A DNA stretch of 64,000 nucleotides from Stigmatella aurantiaca (lineage in GTDB: Bacteria; Myxococcota; Myxococcia; Myxococcales; Myxococcaceae), in assembly GCF_900109545.1 (NCBI RefSeq), contig NZ_FOAP01000027.1:62001-126000 (forward strand), written 5' to 3'. Under the pieces are notes generated by a model. That model did no database searches, was not told the origin of the DNA, and saw only the letters and a program-made list of their open reading frames with translations. Position 1 is the first letter of the stretch, and the number at the start of each line of letters is the position of its first letter. Below, in pieces: positions 33,732 through 42,782 of this stretch. Both the position numbers and the translations under genes were made by a program.

Positions 33732-36700
33732 TCATGTGGGAGCCTGCGCCCGGTCCGGATCGAACCACGCATAGACGGTGGGCAGCACCAGCAGGGTGAG
33801 CAGCGTGGCGCTGAGCAGCCCGCCGATGACGACGGTGGCCAGGGGCTTCTGCACCTCGGCGCCGGCGCCGGTGGACAGGGCCATGGGGAGGAAGCCCAGG
33901 CTGGCCACGAGCGCGGTGGTGAGCACGGGCCGCAGCCGGAGGTGGGCCGCCTCGTGCGCCGCCGCCGCGGCGGGCTGTCCGTCCTGGCGCAGCCGGCGGA
34001 TGGCGGACACCAGCACCAGGCCGTTGAGCACCGCCACGCCGAACAGGGCGATGAAGCCCACCGCCGCGGAGATGGACAGCGGCATGCCGCGCACCGCCAG
34101 CGCCACCAGGCCTCCGGTCACCGCGAAGGGGATGTTGAGGTAGATGAGGAGCGCGGGCCGCACCGCCTGGAACGTGAGGTAGAGCAGCACGAAGATGAGC
34201 AGCAGGGTGAAGGGCACCACCACGGCGAGCCGGGCGCTGGCCGTCTGGAGGTTCTCGAACTGCCCGCCCCACTCCAGCCAGTAGCCCGGGGGCAGCGGCA
34301 CCTCCCGCGCGATGGCCTCCTGCGCGGTGCCGACGAAGCCCTGAATGTCCCGCCCCCGCACGTTGGCCTCCAGCGTGAGGCGCCGCTGGAGGTTCTCGCG
34401 GCTCACCTGGGCGGGCCCCTCGTCCACCTCGATGCGGGCAATCTGGGACAGGGGCACGAACTGCCCGGTGGGGCTGGTGACCTGGATGCTGCCGAGCTGC
34501 TCCACGTGCTGGCGGGCGCTGGGGGCGAAGCGCACCTGGAGGGCGAAGCGCTTCTGGCCCTCCAGCACCACGCCCACCTGCTTGCCGCCCAGCGTCTCGA
34601 TGGCATCGAGCACGTCCCGGGCGTTGATGCCGTACCGGGAGATGGCCTGCCGGTCCACCTGGACGCGCGCCACGGGCAGGCCGGCGATCTGCTCGGCCTT
34701 CACGTCCGCGGCGCCGGGAACCCGGGCGAGCACCGCCGCGAGCTTGTCCCCCGTGCGCTTGAGCACCTCCAGATCCTCGCCATACAGCTTGAGCGCCACG
34801 TCCGAGCGCACCCCGGAGATGAGCTCGCTCACCCGCAGCTCGATGGGCTGGGAGTAGGAGAAGAGGCTGCCGGGCACCTCCTTCTTCAGGGCCGCGTCGA
34901 AGGCGGCGATGAGCGCCTCCCGGTCCTGGCCGGTGGTCCACGCGTCCCGGGGCTTGAGCATCACGAAGATGTCGCTGATCTCCACGCCCATGGGGTCCGT
35001 GGCGATCTCCGCGCGGCCCGTCTTGGAGACCACCGTGCGCACCTCGGGAAAGCGCTTGAGCACCTTCTCGATGAGGGTGGTCTGCCGCAGGGACTCCTCC
35101 AGGGACACCGAGGGCACGCGCCAGGCCTGGAGCGCCAGGGCCCCCTCGTCCAGGCGGGGCATGAACTCCGCCCCCAGGAACGGCACGAGCGCCAGGCTGA
35201 GCCCGAGCACGCCCACGGCGCCTGCCACCACCGCCCGGCGGTGCGCCATGCACGCGCGCAGGGCGGGCGCGTAGAGCTTCCGGGCGCCGGTGACGAGAGG
35301 GCTCTCCTTCTCCGTCACCCGGAGCGGCAGCACGAGCGAGGCGAGCGCCGGGACGAGGGTGAGCGAGAAGACGAACGCGGCGCCCAGGGCACACAGGACG
35401 GTGGTGGCCATGGGCACGAACATCTTCCCCTCGATGCCCGAGAGCGCGAGGACCGGGAGGTAGACGATGCCGATGATGATTTCACCGAAGGCCGCCGCGC
35501 CGCGGATCTCCACCGCCGCGCGGCAGACCACCTCATCGCGCTCCGCGCGGGTGAGCGCCCGGCCGAGCCGGTGGTTCTCCATGGCGATGTGGCGCACCGC
35601 GTTCTCCACGATGATGAGCGCGCCATCCACGATGAGGCCGAAGTCGATGGCCCCCAGGGACATGAGGTTGCCGGAGATGCCGAGGGCCCGCATGCCGATG
35701 AAGGCGGCGAGCATGCACAGGGGGATGATGCTCGCCACGAGCAGCCCCGCGCGCAGGTTGCGCAGCATCAGGAAGAGCACCACGATGACGAGCAGCCCGC
35801 CCTCCAGCAGGTTCGTGGCCACCGTCTGGAGCGTCTGCCGCACCAGCTCCGTCCGGTCGTAGAACGTGTCGATCGTCACGCCCGGCGGCAGGGTGGGGCG
35901 GATGCGCTCCACGGCCTCCTTCACCTGGTTGACGACGGTGCGGGAGTTCTCCCCGAGGCGCATCATCACGATGCCCGTCACCGCCTCGCCGCGCCCATCG
36001 CGCGTGACAGCGCCCTGGCGCACGAGCGGGGCGTACTTCACCTCGGCGATGTCCCGCACGTACACGGGCACGCCCCGGGACGAGGTGGCCACGACGATGT
36101 GGCCGATGTCCTCCAGCGTCTCCACCAGGCCCTCGCCCCGGATGAGCACCTGCTCGGGCCCCCGGGCGATGTAGGCGCCGCCCGCGTTGGCGTTGTTGCG
36201 CTCCAGGGCGTCGAACACCTGCTGGAGCGACAGGCCATAGGCCGTCAGGCGCGAGGGCTCGAGCTGGACCTCATAGGTCTTCAGCTCGCCGCCGAAGGCA
36301 TTCACCTCCACCACGCCCGGCACCGCGCGCAGCCGGGGGATGAGCTGCCAGTCGAGGATCTCGCGCAGCGCCATGAGGCTCATGCCCGGGCCCCGGACCT
36401 CGAACTGGTAGATTTCGCCGAGCCCCGAGGCGGTGGGGCCCATCTCCGGGGTGCCGTAGCCCTCGGGGATGTTCTCCCGCGCCTCCTGGAGCCGCTCGCT
36501 CACGAGCTGGCGGGCGAAGTAGATGTCCGTGCCGTCCTCGAAGACGAGGGTGACGGCGGACAGGCCGAACTTGGAGACGGAGCGGATCTCCTCCGTGTGG
36601 GGCAGGCCGCCCATGGCCGTCTCGACGGGCACGGTGATGAACCGCTCCACCTCCACGGGGCCCAGCCCCGGCGCGGAGGTGAGCACCTGCACCTGCACGT

Positions 36701-36830
36701 TGGTGACGTCGGGCACCGCGTCGATGGGCAGCTGGCTCAGGGCCCGGAGGCCGAAGACGATGACGGCCGCCGAGAGCAGCAGGACGATGAAGCGGTTCCG
36801 GATCGAAAGCCGGATGAGTTGATCGAACAT
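33732..36830 (-). CDS. Heavy-metal RND efflux pump, CzcA/CusA type
   Basis: 1032 residues, the normal length for CusA/CzcA pumps. It starts MFDQLIRLSIRNRFIVLLLS; the region LPIDAVPDVTNVQVQV and PVETAMGGLPHTEEIRSVSKFGLSAVTL are family signatures, and DFGLIVDGALIIVENAVRH carries the conserved acidic pair in TM4 used for proton transfer. It forms the inner membrane part of a three-component system with the next two genes (12 bases and a 4-base overlap). Whether it exports Zn/Co/Cd or Cu/Ag is not decidable by eye. Confidence 0.92.
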   Translation of the reverse strand: MFDQLIRLSIRNRFIVLLLSAAVIVFGLRALSQLPIDAVPDVTNVQVQVLTSAPGLGPVEVERFITVPVETAMGGLPHTEEIRSVSKFGLSAVTLVFEDGTDIYFARQLVSERLQEARENIPEGYGTPEMGPTASGLGEIYQFEVRGPGMSLMALREILDWQLIPRLRAVPGVVEVNAFGGELKTYEVQLEPSRLTAYGLSLQQVFDALERNNANAGGAYIARGPEQVLIRGEGLVETLEDIGHIVVATSSRGVPVYVRDIAEVKYAPLVRQGAVTRDGRGEAVTGIVMMRLGENSRTVVNQVKEAVERIRPTLPPGVTIDTFYDRTELVRQTLQTVATNLLEGGLLVIVVLFLMLRNLRAGLLVASIIPLCMLAAFIGMRALGISGNLMSLGAIDFGLIVDGALIIVENAVRHIAMENHRLGRALTRAERDEVVCRAAVEIRGAAAFGEIIIGIVYLPVLALSGIEGKMFVPMATTVLCALGAAFVFSLTLVPALASLVLPLRVTEKESPLVTGARKLYAPALRACMAHRRAVVAGAVGVLGLSLALVPFLGAEFMPRLDEGALALQAWRVPSVSLEESLRQTTLIEKVLKRFPEVRTVVSKTGRAEIATDPMGVEISDIFVMLKPRDAWTTGQDREALIAAFDAALKKEVPGSLFSYSQPIELRVSELISGVRSDVALKLYGEDLEVLKRTGDKLAAVLARVPGAADVKAEQIAGLPVARVQVDRQAISRYGINARDVLDAIETLGGKQVGVVLEGQKRFALQVRFAPSARQHVEQLGSIQVTSPTGQFVPLSQIARIEVDEGPAQVSRENLQRRLTLEANVRGRDIQGFVGTAQEAIAREVPLPPGYWLEWGGQFENLQTASARLAVVVPFTLLLIFVLLYLTFQAVRPALLIYLNIPFAVTGGLVALAVRGMPLSISAAVGFIALFGVAVLNGLVLVSAIRRLRQDGQPAAAAAHEAAHLRLRPVLTTALVASLGFLPMALSTGAGAEVQKPLATVVIGGLLSATLLTLLVLPTVYAWFDPDRAQAPT

Positions 36831-36842
36831 GGCGCGGGCCCG

Positions 36843-38060
36843 CTAGTGGGAGTGGCCTTCGCCCATGCTCTCCTTGGAGAGCTCGGACTTGAGGATGAAG
36901 GCGCCCTGCGTCACCACGGCGGTGCCTGGTTCGAGCCCCTCGAGGATTTCGATCTCCGTGGCCGAGGAGGCGCCGGTCCGGACATCCACCGCCTGGAACT
37001 GGTGGGGCCCCTTGGGGACGAAGACGACCTGTTCGCCGGCCACCTGCTGCACGGCCTCGCGGGGCACGACGACCTGCTCGGTTCCCGGGGTGCCTGGGGC
37101 GGTGCCGCCGGTGCTGATCTCCGCGGTGGCGAACATCCCGGGTTTGAGGTTGCCCTCGGTGTTGGGCAGCACGACGCGCACGGGGGTGGTGCGGGTCTTC
37201 TCGTCCACGATGTCCCCGATGTACGTCACCTTGCCCTGGAAGCGCTGGCCGGGGATCGCCTGGACGGCCAGGTCCACGGCCTGCCCCTGGCGGACGGTGG
37301 CGAGCTGCGCCTCGGAGACCTCCAGCAGCGCCCAGAGCGTGGACAGGTCCCCCACGGTGAACAGCGGCGTGGTGCCGCCCACCTCCTGGCCCACGGTGAC
37401 GGGGATGTCCACCACGGTGCCGTCGAGCGGGGCGCGCGCGGGAAAGCGGGTGCTGTAGTGCTCATCGGACCGGAGCGCCTTGATCTCCTGATCCGTGAGG
37501 CTCAGCGCGTGCAGCCGGGCATCGGCGGCGTTGCGGTCCGCCTCGATGGTGACGTAGGTGCCCTCCGCCTCGCGCATCTCGCGCTCGCTGGTGATGCCCT
37601 TGGCGAACAGCTCCTTCTCGCGGCGGAAGTTCTCCGCGGCCACCTGGGCCTTCATGGTGGCCGCCAGGTAGTCCGCGCGGGCCCGGCCCAGGTCCGGGCT
37701 CTCCAGGTAGCCAAGCACCTGGCCCTTCTTCACGCGGTCCCCCAGGTCCACCTCGATGCTGGCGATGCGCCCGGGGACGCGGGCGGCCACCTGGGCCACG
37801 CCGCGCTGGGGAAAGGCCAGGCGCGCCGGGACGGTGAGCCCCACGGCGAGCGGCTTGCGCTGGGCCTCGGCGGTCTGCAAGCGCGCGTTGCGCACGGCCT
37901 CCGGCGTCAGGGTGATGGCCTCCGCGTGGGCCGCTTCGTGCCCATGGCCATGCTCGTCGCCATGCGGCGCTTCGGCGGGGTGGGCGGCGGGGGGGGGCTC
38001 CTTCTGGCAGCCCGGAAGCAGGACGAGCCCCAGCACGGACAGCAGGGCAGAGGCTCTCAT
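36843..38060 (-). CDS. Heavy-metal efflux periplasmic adaptor, CzcB/CusB type
   Basis: 405 residues. Lipoprotein signal with lipobox LLPGC, then a His-rich stretch HGDEHGHGHEAAHAE (about residues 35-50) that can bind metal. The hairpin and lipoyl halves (LQTAEAQRKPLAVGLTVPA, RVPGRIASIEVDLGDRVKKGQ and later FPARAPLDGTVVDIPVTVGQEV) and the barrel part follow; the C-terminus GEGHSH is again His-containing. It links the pump and the outer-membrane channel. ATGA overlaps with the channel gene upstream in the same operon. Confidence 0.9.
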   Translation of the reverse strand: MRASALLSVLGLVLLPGCQKEPPPAAHPAEAPHGDEHGHGHEAAHAEAITLTPEAVRNARLQTAEAQRKPLAVGLTVPARLAFPQRGVAQVAARVPGRIASIEVDLGDRVKKGQVLGYLESPDLGRARADYLAATMKAQVAAENFRREKELFAKGITSEREMREAEGTYVTIEADRNAADARLHALSLTDQEIKALRSDEHYSTRFPARAPLDGTVVDIPVTVGQEVGGTTPLFTVGDLSTLWALLEVSEAQLATVRQGQAVDLAVQAIPGQRFQGKVTYIGDIVDEKTRTTPVRVVLPNTEGNLKPGMFATAEISTGGTAPGTPGTEQVVVPREAVQQVAGEQVVFVPKGPHQFQAVDVRTGASSATEIEILEGLEPGTAVVTQGAFILKSELSKESMGEGHSH

Positions 38061-39298
38061 GGAAGGCTCCCGATGACCCGCTGGAGCTGGGCCTGCGCGG
38101 TGCTGAACTCCTCCATCGCTTCGATGTGGTCGCGCCGGGCTTCCAGCGTCTCCCGGCGGATGACGAGCAGCTCCAGGAAGTCCATCTTGCCGGCCCGGTA
38201 GCCCTCCGTGGCCAGGGCCAGGTTCTCCTGGAGCGACTGCTGGGCGTTCTCCCCGAAGAGGCGCAGGGAGGACTCGGCGGTCTGGTAGCGCACGAGCGCC
38301 AGCCGCACCTCCGCGCGCGCGAGCCGCTCCACCGCCTCCAGGGTGCGCGTTGCCTCGGTGACGCGTGCGGCGCTGGTGCCGCGTCCAGCCTGGTTGCGGT
38401 CGAACACCGGCAGCTCGATGGACAGGGTGCCCTGGACGATGTGGGCCTCCTCCTCGCGGCCGTAGCTGATGCCCGCACGAGGGCTGGGCAGCGCCGCCCG
38501 CTGGCTCAGCCGCTGCTGGGCCTGGCTGGCCTCCAGCTCCGCGTGCGCCGCCTGGAGATCGGCCCGGTCGCGGAGGGCCTGGTCGAGCAAGGTGGGCAGC
38601 GGCGGCGCCTGAGGGCTGTCTGGAAGGGGCGTGTCCTCGGCGTGAATCTCCACGGCCTCGTCGAGCCCGATGAGCAGGCCCAGGGCGTTGAGGGCCGACG
38701 CATGGCGGAAGACGGCGCGGTTGTGCTCACGGGCGGCGCGGCCCGCCTCGACGCGGGCCGTGTTGACCTCCAGGCGGGAGGCGGCGCCGGCCTCCAGCCG
38801 CTCCTCCGCCGCGCTCAGCGCTTCGGCGGCCAGCGTGCGGGCATCCTCGGCGAGGCGCACCTCCTGTCCCGCGGCCCGGGCGCGGGCAAACGCCGTGCGG
38901 ACCTCGGCCACGAGCTCCACGCGCCGGGCCCGGAGCTGGGCCTCGCTCGCGGTGACGAGGGCCCGGGCGGCCTCCTTCCGGGCGGAGGGCTGCCCGAAGA
39001 ACTCCACCTGCTGGCTGAGGCCCACGCCCAGCTCCAGGGTGTTTCCGCCCTCGCGCAGGCGCGGGCCCGCCGCCGCGGAGAGCTCGGGGTTGGCCTGAAA
39101 GAAGCGGGCATCGTTCTGGGCCTGCGCCTGGGCCCGGGCCACCCCGGCCTCCAGCGAGACGAGGACGGGGCTCCGCTCCAGCGCGAGCGCGACGGCCTGC
39201 TCGAGCGTCAGCGGCCCGGCGGAGGCCTCGGACAGCGAGAGAAACCCATAGAGACACAGGCACAGCAGGGGAGAGGCGGAGACTCCGCGCGAAAGCAT
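38057..39298 (-). CDS. TolC-family outer-membrane channel, CzcC/CusC type
   Basis: 413 residues from ATG 39298 (an ATG at 39328 is also in frame). Signal peptide runs to SEASAGPLTL. Two outer membrane efflux repeats of coiled coil follow, with LTLEQAVALALERSPVLV at the start of the first and LLDQALRDRADLQAAHAELEASQ at the start of the second, each ending in Q/A-rich helices. TolC-like trimer forms the exit duct for the CBA pump. First of the three structural genes, with the small His/Cys-rich gene 119 bases upstream on the same strand. Confidence 0.88.
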   Translation of the reverse strand: MLSRGVSASPLLCLCLYGFLSLSEASAGPLTLEQAVALALERSPVLVSLEAGVARAQAQAQNDARFFQANPELSAAAGPRLREGGNTLELGVGLSQQVEFFGQPSARKEAARALVTASEAQLRARRVELVAEVRTAFARARAAGQEVRLAEDARTLAAEALSAAEERLEAGAASRLEVNTARVEAGRAAREHNRAVFRHASALNALGLLIGLDEAVEIHAEDTPLPDSPQAPPLPTLLDQALRDRADLQAAHAELEASQAQQRLSQRAALPSPRAGISYGREEEAHIVQGTLSIELPVFDRNQAGRGTSAARVTEATRTLEAVERLARAEVRLALVRYQTAESSLRLFGENAQQSLQENLALATEGYRAGKMDFLELLVIRRETLEARRDHIEAMEEFSTAQAQLQRVIGSLP

Positions 39299-39417
39299 GA
39301 GCGGCCCACGGCGCGAGGCGGCCGGCAAGGGCAGCGGACGCGCGGCAGAGAGGGAGCAACGGACGCACGGCCTGCCCGGGCCACGAGGCCCCGGAAGCCG
39401 TCAGACGAACGCCACGC

Positions 39418-39747
39418 TCAGGCCGCGATGGGGGGGCGCAACAGGCGCCGCATCACCCCGGGGGCGATGCGCTGCTCGGGTGCGAGGAATGGTACTTCGG
39501 GCTCCTGGGGACCGGGGGCCCATCCAGGCACCGAGGGGAGCAGCACCCACTGGCTCACGCAGCAGCCGCAGTGGTGGGCGATGGGGCCGCAGCCGTGCTC
39601 CTTGCCCTCCGCGCCCAGGTCCGTCTCGTGGGGCTCGAAGTGCGCCACGTGCCCGGTGGCCGCGTAATGCACCACCATCTCGACGGCCTCCCCCAGCGAG
39701 GGGACGAGGCCTGACAGGACGGCGGCAATGAGCAGCACGCGCAGCAC
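39418..39747 (-). CDS. Small exported His/Cys-rich protein of the metal-efflux operon
   Basis: 109 residues from GTG at 39747, the only plausible start since an in-frame stop lies just upstream. The signal peptide is LLIAAVLSGLVPSLGEAVE. The mature part has HYAATGHVAHFEPHE and EHGCGPIAHHCGCCVSQW, with six histidines and four cysteines in about 30 residues. Small proteins of this type occur in front of CBA efflux genes and may sense or buffer metal in the periplasm. It lies about 119 bases upstream of the channel gene on the same strand. Confidence 0.7.
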   Translation of the reverse strand: MLRVLLIAAVLSGLVPSLGEAVEMVVHYAATGHVAHFEPHETDLGAEGKEHGCGPIAHHCGCCVSQWVLLPSVPGWAPGPQEPEVPFLAPEQRIAPGVMRRLLRPPIAA

Positions 39748-39768
39748 GGAGGGGGTATTTACCCTCCG
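39747..39768. promoter_or_regulatory. Perfect inverted repeat at the start of the metal-efflux operon
   Basis: CGGAGGG (39747-39753) and CCCTCCG (39762-39768) form a perfect 7-base inverted repeat with spacer GGTATTTA. On the transcribed strand it ends right at the GTG start, so it would be in the mRNA leader or cover the start site. A metal regulator operator or a leader hairpin hiding the ribosome site are both possible. Confidence 0.5.
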
Positions 39769-39857
39769 CCGTCACCCCGTGCAAACCCAGAGAACCGCGA
39801 GGCTGCCTGCACGACAGACCGCTCCATCTCCGGGGCCGGGAGAGGCCCGGGAGGGGC

Positions 39858-40676
39858 TCAGGGCAGCCGGCTCCAGTCGAAGTTGGGGGCCGGGTCGCTC
39901 TTGCGGCCCTTGGGAACGGCCACGTCCTTGTGCCCGACGACGTTCTTCGTGGGCACGTTGTACTCCTGCTTGAGGTAGCCGACGAGCTGGTGGAGCGCCT
40001 TGTACTGGGCCTCGGTGAAGGGCGTCTTGCCGCTGCCGTCGTTGACGATCTCGATGCCGATGGAGCGGCCGTTCACGTCCGTGGGCACGCCGTGCAGCTC
40101 GCCCTTGCCCGCGTGCCAGGCGCGCTTGCTGTCGTTGACGAGCTGGTAGATCTTCCCATCCCGGTCGACCATGTAGTGGGCCGACACCTCGCTGGCGGGG
40201 TTGCGCATGTGGGCCAGGTCGCCCGCGCCGTTGTTGGACGCGGTGTGGTGCATGACGATGGTGTCGATGTCCTTGCCCCCGCGCTCATTGAAGTTGGGGG
40301 AGGGCGCGCTGATGACGGCCGGCTTGGTGAACTTGCCGCCCGGCTGGGTGGGCGGGGTGGGGCCCTGCACCCCTCCGGCGAGCGCCTTCTTCAGCGCCGC
40401 GTGGGTCATGTCGCCGTAGTAGCCCGTGGTGGGCAGCTTCTTGTCGGCCTGGAACTTCTTGACCGCCGCCTCGGTCTGGGGACCGAAGGTGCCGTAGCCC
40501 GTGTTGACCTGGGCCCGGGTCATGTAGCCGGTCTTCACCAGCGCATCCTGGAGCTTCTTGACGTTGGGGCCCGTGTCGCCCCGGCTGAGGCCGGCGGGGG
40601 GGGCGGTCACCGTGGCGGCGGCGGTGGCGGTAACGGCGCGCTGGGCAACGGGAGCGGAGGTGCGCTGGACGGTCAT
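39858..40676 (-). CDS. Peptidoglycan amidase with peptidoglycan-binding domain (amidase_2)
   Basis: 272 residues. After a Thr/Ala-rich N-terminus without a signal peptide comes a PG_binding_1 domain (about 30-95: SRGDTGPNVKKLQDALVKTG, FGPQTEAAVKKFQ). A Pro/Gly linker leads to an N-acetylmuramoyl-L-alanine amidase of the amidase_2/PGRP fold (about 120-272): IDTIVMHHTASNN, AHYMVDRDGKIYQLVND, RAWHAGKG, NGRSIGIEIVND, VVGHKDVAVPKGRKSDP. Zinc ligands likely come from the MHH, GH and the D of SDP. It cleaves the bond between muramic acid and L-alanine. How it is exported is unclear. Confidence 0.9.
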   Translation of the reverse strand: MTVQRTSAPVAQRAVTATAAATVTAPPAGLSRGDTGPNVKKLQDALVKTGYMTRAQVNTGYGTFGPQTEAAVKKFQADKKLPTTGYYGDMTHAALKKALAGGVQGPTPPTQPGGKFTKPAVISAPSPNFNERGGKDIDTIVMHHTASNNGAGDLAHMRNPASEVSAHYMVDRDGKIYQLVNDSKRAWHAGKGELHGVPTDVNGRSIGIEIVNDGSGKTPFTEAQYKALHQLVGYLKQEYNVPTKNVVGHKDVAVPKGRKSDPAPNFDWSRLP

Positions 40677-40857
40677 GTGATTTCTCGGAAGGGGGAGAGG
40701 CCAGAAGACCCCCTGCGACTGGATTATCGGCGTTTGAGAACCTGAAGTTGCTGGATCACAGCGCTTCTTCCGGAAACTGACCCCCGGTCAAAGCCGATGA
40801 CTCCAGGTGAATAGGGACTCAACGTTTCCGTACGGAGCGGACAGGAAGAGCCCCCCT

Positions 40858-40871
40858 CGCTTCCGGAAGCG
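40858..40871. repeat. 14-base palindrome before the IS110-like gene
   Basis: CGCTTCCGGAAGCG is a perfect 14-base palindrome 15 bases before the ATG at 40887. CTTCCGGAA also occurs near 40768, and TCCGTACGGA is another perfect palindrome at 40827-40836. These may be remnants of the non-coding end of an IS110 element or operators. No direct repeats mark an insertion. Confidence 0.4.
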
Positions 40872-40886
40872 CCCTTGGAGCTGGCC

Positions 40887-41642
40887 ATGAACGTCATTCA
40901 CCCCCGCTGTGCCGCGTTGGAGTTTCAGGAGGACACCGTGGTTGCCGTGGTCCGGATCGCGGCGGCCGGGCGGATCATTCAAGAACTCCAGCGCTTCGAG
41001 GCCACGCCCTTGGGGCTGGGCGCGCTGGCGGAGTGGCTGGGCTCCTATGGTTGCCGGTGCGTGGTCATGCGGGCCACGGGGGAATCCTGGAAGCAGGCCT
41101 GGTATCTGCTGGAAGGGCAGCTCGAGCTGGTGCTCGCCGAGCCCCTGAGCGCCCCGGCGCGCGGGCTCGGGACGGAGGATGCCCTGTCGCTGGCGGAGCT
41201 GCTGGCGCATGGGCTGATCCACGGCCGCCCCGTGCCCCTGGAGCCCCTGCCGGAGGTGAGAGACCTCTGCCGGGCCCGCCGCCTGCTCGCCCGGGAGATG
41301 GCGCAGCACCACCTCCACATTCAGAAGGTGCTGAGCGAGGCGAGCGTGCAGGCGACGGGAGCCGGGCCGGGCCTCAGCGGCCGGGCCATCCTGCAGGAGC
41401 TCATGGCCCGGGAGGCCGGCGCGCCTGGCGAGGCGCCCCTGGCGGCGCATCACCGGTTCATGTTGAAGCTCCACCTGACGCAGGTGGACGCGCTGCGAGG
41501 CTCCATCGAGCAGGTGGATGACAGGCTGGCCGAGTGCCTCACCCCCCTGCACGGCGTGTCCCAGGGGGCCGCGGCCGCGCAGCGCCTCACGGGAGAACGG
41601 CTCAGCCCGCGCGCCGGGCCCGCAGCGTGTGCACGAGGATGA
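40887..41642 (+). CDS. Degenerate IS110-like transposase N-terminal domain protein
   Basis: 251 residues against about 340 to 400 for IS110 transposases. It keeps the family pattern: VIHPRCAALEFQEDTVVAVV (for the usual R-C-A-G-L-D-V-H-K), GALAEWLGSYGCRCVVMRATGESWKQAWYLLEG (for M-E-S-T-G), LSLAELLAHGLI, ARRLLAREMAQHHLHIQKVL, LSGRAILQELM and HHRFMLKLHLTQVDALRGSI. The four DEDD catalytic acids are lost or changed: first D is E, the E of MEATG is R, and DVKD reads T-E-D. The C-terminal transposase_20 domain is absent. It is an inactive relic or a domesticated protein; the frame is intact. Confidence 0.72.
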   Translation: MNVIHPRCAALEFQEDTVVAVVRIAAAGRIIQELQRFEATPLGLGALAEWLGSYGCRCVVMRATGESWKQAWYLLEGQLELVLAEPLSAPARGLGTEDALSLAELLAHGLIHGRPVPLEPLPEVRDLCRARRLLAREMAQHHLHIQKVLSEASVQATGAGPGLSGRAILQELMAREAGAPGEAPLAAHHRFMLKLHLTQVDALRGSIEQVDDRLAECLTPLHGVSQGAAAAQRLTGERLSPRAGPAACARG

Positions 41643-41678
41643 AGGCCGCGAAGCGCCCTACCGCCACGACAACCACCG

Positions 41679-42782
41679 CTAGACCAATGGGCTGGCGCGC
41701 CGCTCCTGCCGGAGCTGCAGCAGCTCGCGGACGATGATCTGCACCGTGGCCACCACCGGCACCGCCACCATCGCGCCGATGATGCCGGCCAGCTCCACGC
41801 AGAACAGCACCGCGAGCAGCGTGAGCAGCGGGTTGACGTGCACCGTGCGCCGGAACACCAGCGGCGCCAGCACGTTGCCCTCCAGCTGCCCGTAGATGAC
41901 GAAGTAGATGAGCACCACCATCCCCTTGAACCACCCGCCCGTCACCCACGTGAGCAGCGTGATGAAGCCGCCAGCCACCACCGGCCCCGCGTAGGGCACC
42001 ATGCTGGAGAAGCCGCTGACGATGCCCAGCGGCAGGAAGAAGGGCAGCCCCAGCACCGCCAGCACCACCGTGGTGAGCGTGGCGTTGATGGTGCAGATGA
42101 GCGACAGCCCCGACAGGTAGCCGCCCGTGGCCTGGTACACCTTGAGCATGACCCGCTCGTAGCGCTCGCGGTGCGCCACCGGCAGCTGCTCGATGAGCCA
42201 GCGGGGCATGCCCCGGCCGAACGCCAGCATGAACACCACCAGGAAGAAGATGGTGACGATGCCGCCCACCACGCTCACCGCCCCGCCAATGGCCTCCAGC
42301 ACCGGCGTGAGCGACAGCGGGCTGGCCGCGGGCGACGCCACCGCGCCCGCCGAGGCCCCCGCCACGGCCACGTCCCCGCCCAGCTGCATCAGCATGCCGA
42401 AGTGCTTGTTCAGCACCCGGAACAGCCGGTACGAGCGCACCTCCGCCATCAATGTAGGCAACTGGGTCAGCAGCGCCTCGCCTTGGGTCATCGCCGCGGG
42501 GATGAGCAGCATGCCCAGCCCCCCCACGAGCGCCAGCACCGAGACCATCACCAGGGCGATGGCGAGCCCCCGCCGCATCCCCTTGCGCTGCAGCAGGGAC
42601 ACGCCGTGCTCCAGCGCCAGGGCCAGCAGGGTGGCGATGCCCGTGAGCGTCAGCGCCACGCGCGTCTTCATCACCAGCACGGTGAGCACCCCCATCGCCA
42701 GCAGGGCGAAGCCCACCGTGAAGGCCGTGCGCAACGTCACCTGGGATTTCTGCCAACCGGGAGAACCGCCCTCTGCCACCAT
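41679..42782 (-). CDS. AI-2E family (PerM/YtgP-like) transporter
   Basis: 367 residues with 7 to 8 hydrophobic helices: two at the N-terminus (TAFTVGFALLAMGVLTVLVM, GIATLLALALEHGV), one after KGMRRGLAIALVMVSVLA, a long extracytoplasmic part (about 100-170), then the conserved GGIVTIFFLVVFMLAFG, GYLSGLSLICTINATLTT, LPLGIVSGFSSMVPYAGPVVAG and the closing GIIGAMVAVPVVATV. This order is the AI-2E_transport family. Members export autoinducer or small solutes and some act as Na+/H+ antiporters; substrate not known. Converges with the IS110-like gene with 36 bases between them. Confidence 0.87.
   Translation of the reverse strand: MVAEGGSPGWQKSQVTLRTAFTVGFALLAMGVLTVLVMKTRVALTLTGIATLLALALEHGVSLLQRKGMRRGLAIALVMVSVLALVGGLGMLLIPAAMTQGEALLTQLPTLMAEVRSYRLFRVLNKHFGMLMQLGGDVAVAGASAGAVASPAASPLSLTPVLEAIGGAVSVVGGIVTIFFLVVFMLAFGRGMPRWLIEQLPVAHRERYERVMLKVYQATGGYLSGLSLICTINATLTTVVLAVLGLPFFLPLGIVSGFSSMVPYAGPVVAGGFITLLTWVTGGWFKGMVVLIYFVIYGQLEGNVLAPLVFRRTVHVNPLLTLLAVLFCVELAGIIGAMVAVPVVATVQIIVRELLQLRQERRASPLV

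Noticed and set aside
33942-38201. A plus-strand open frame of 1419 codons
   Set aside because: Antisense shadow of the metal efflux genes, caused by high third-position GC; the minus-strand reading has full RND motifs.
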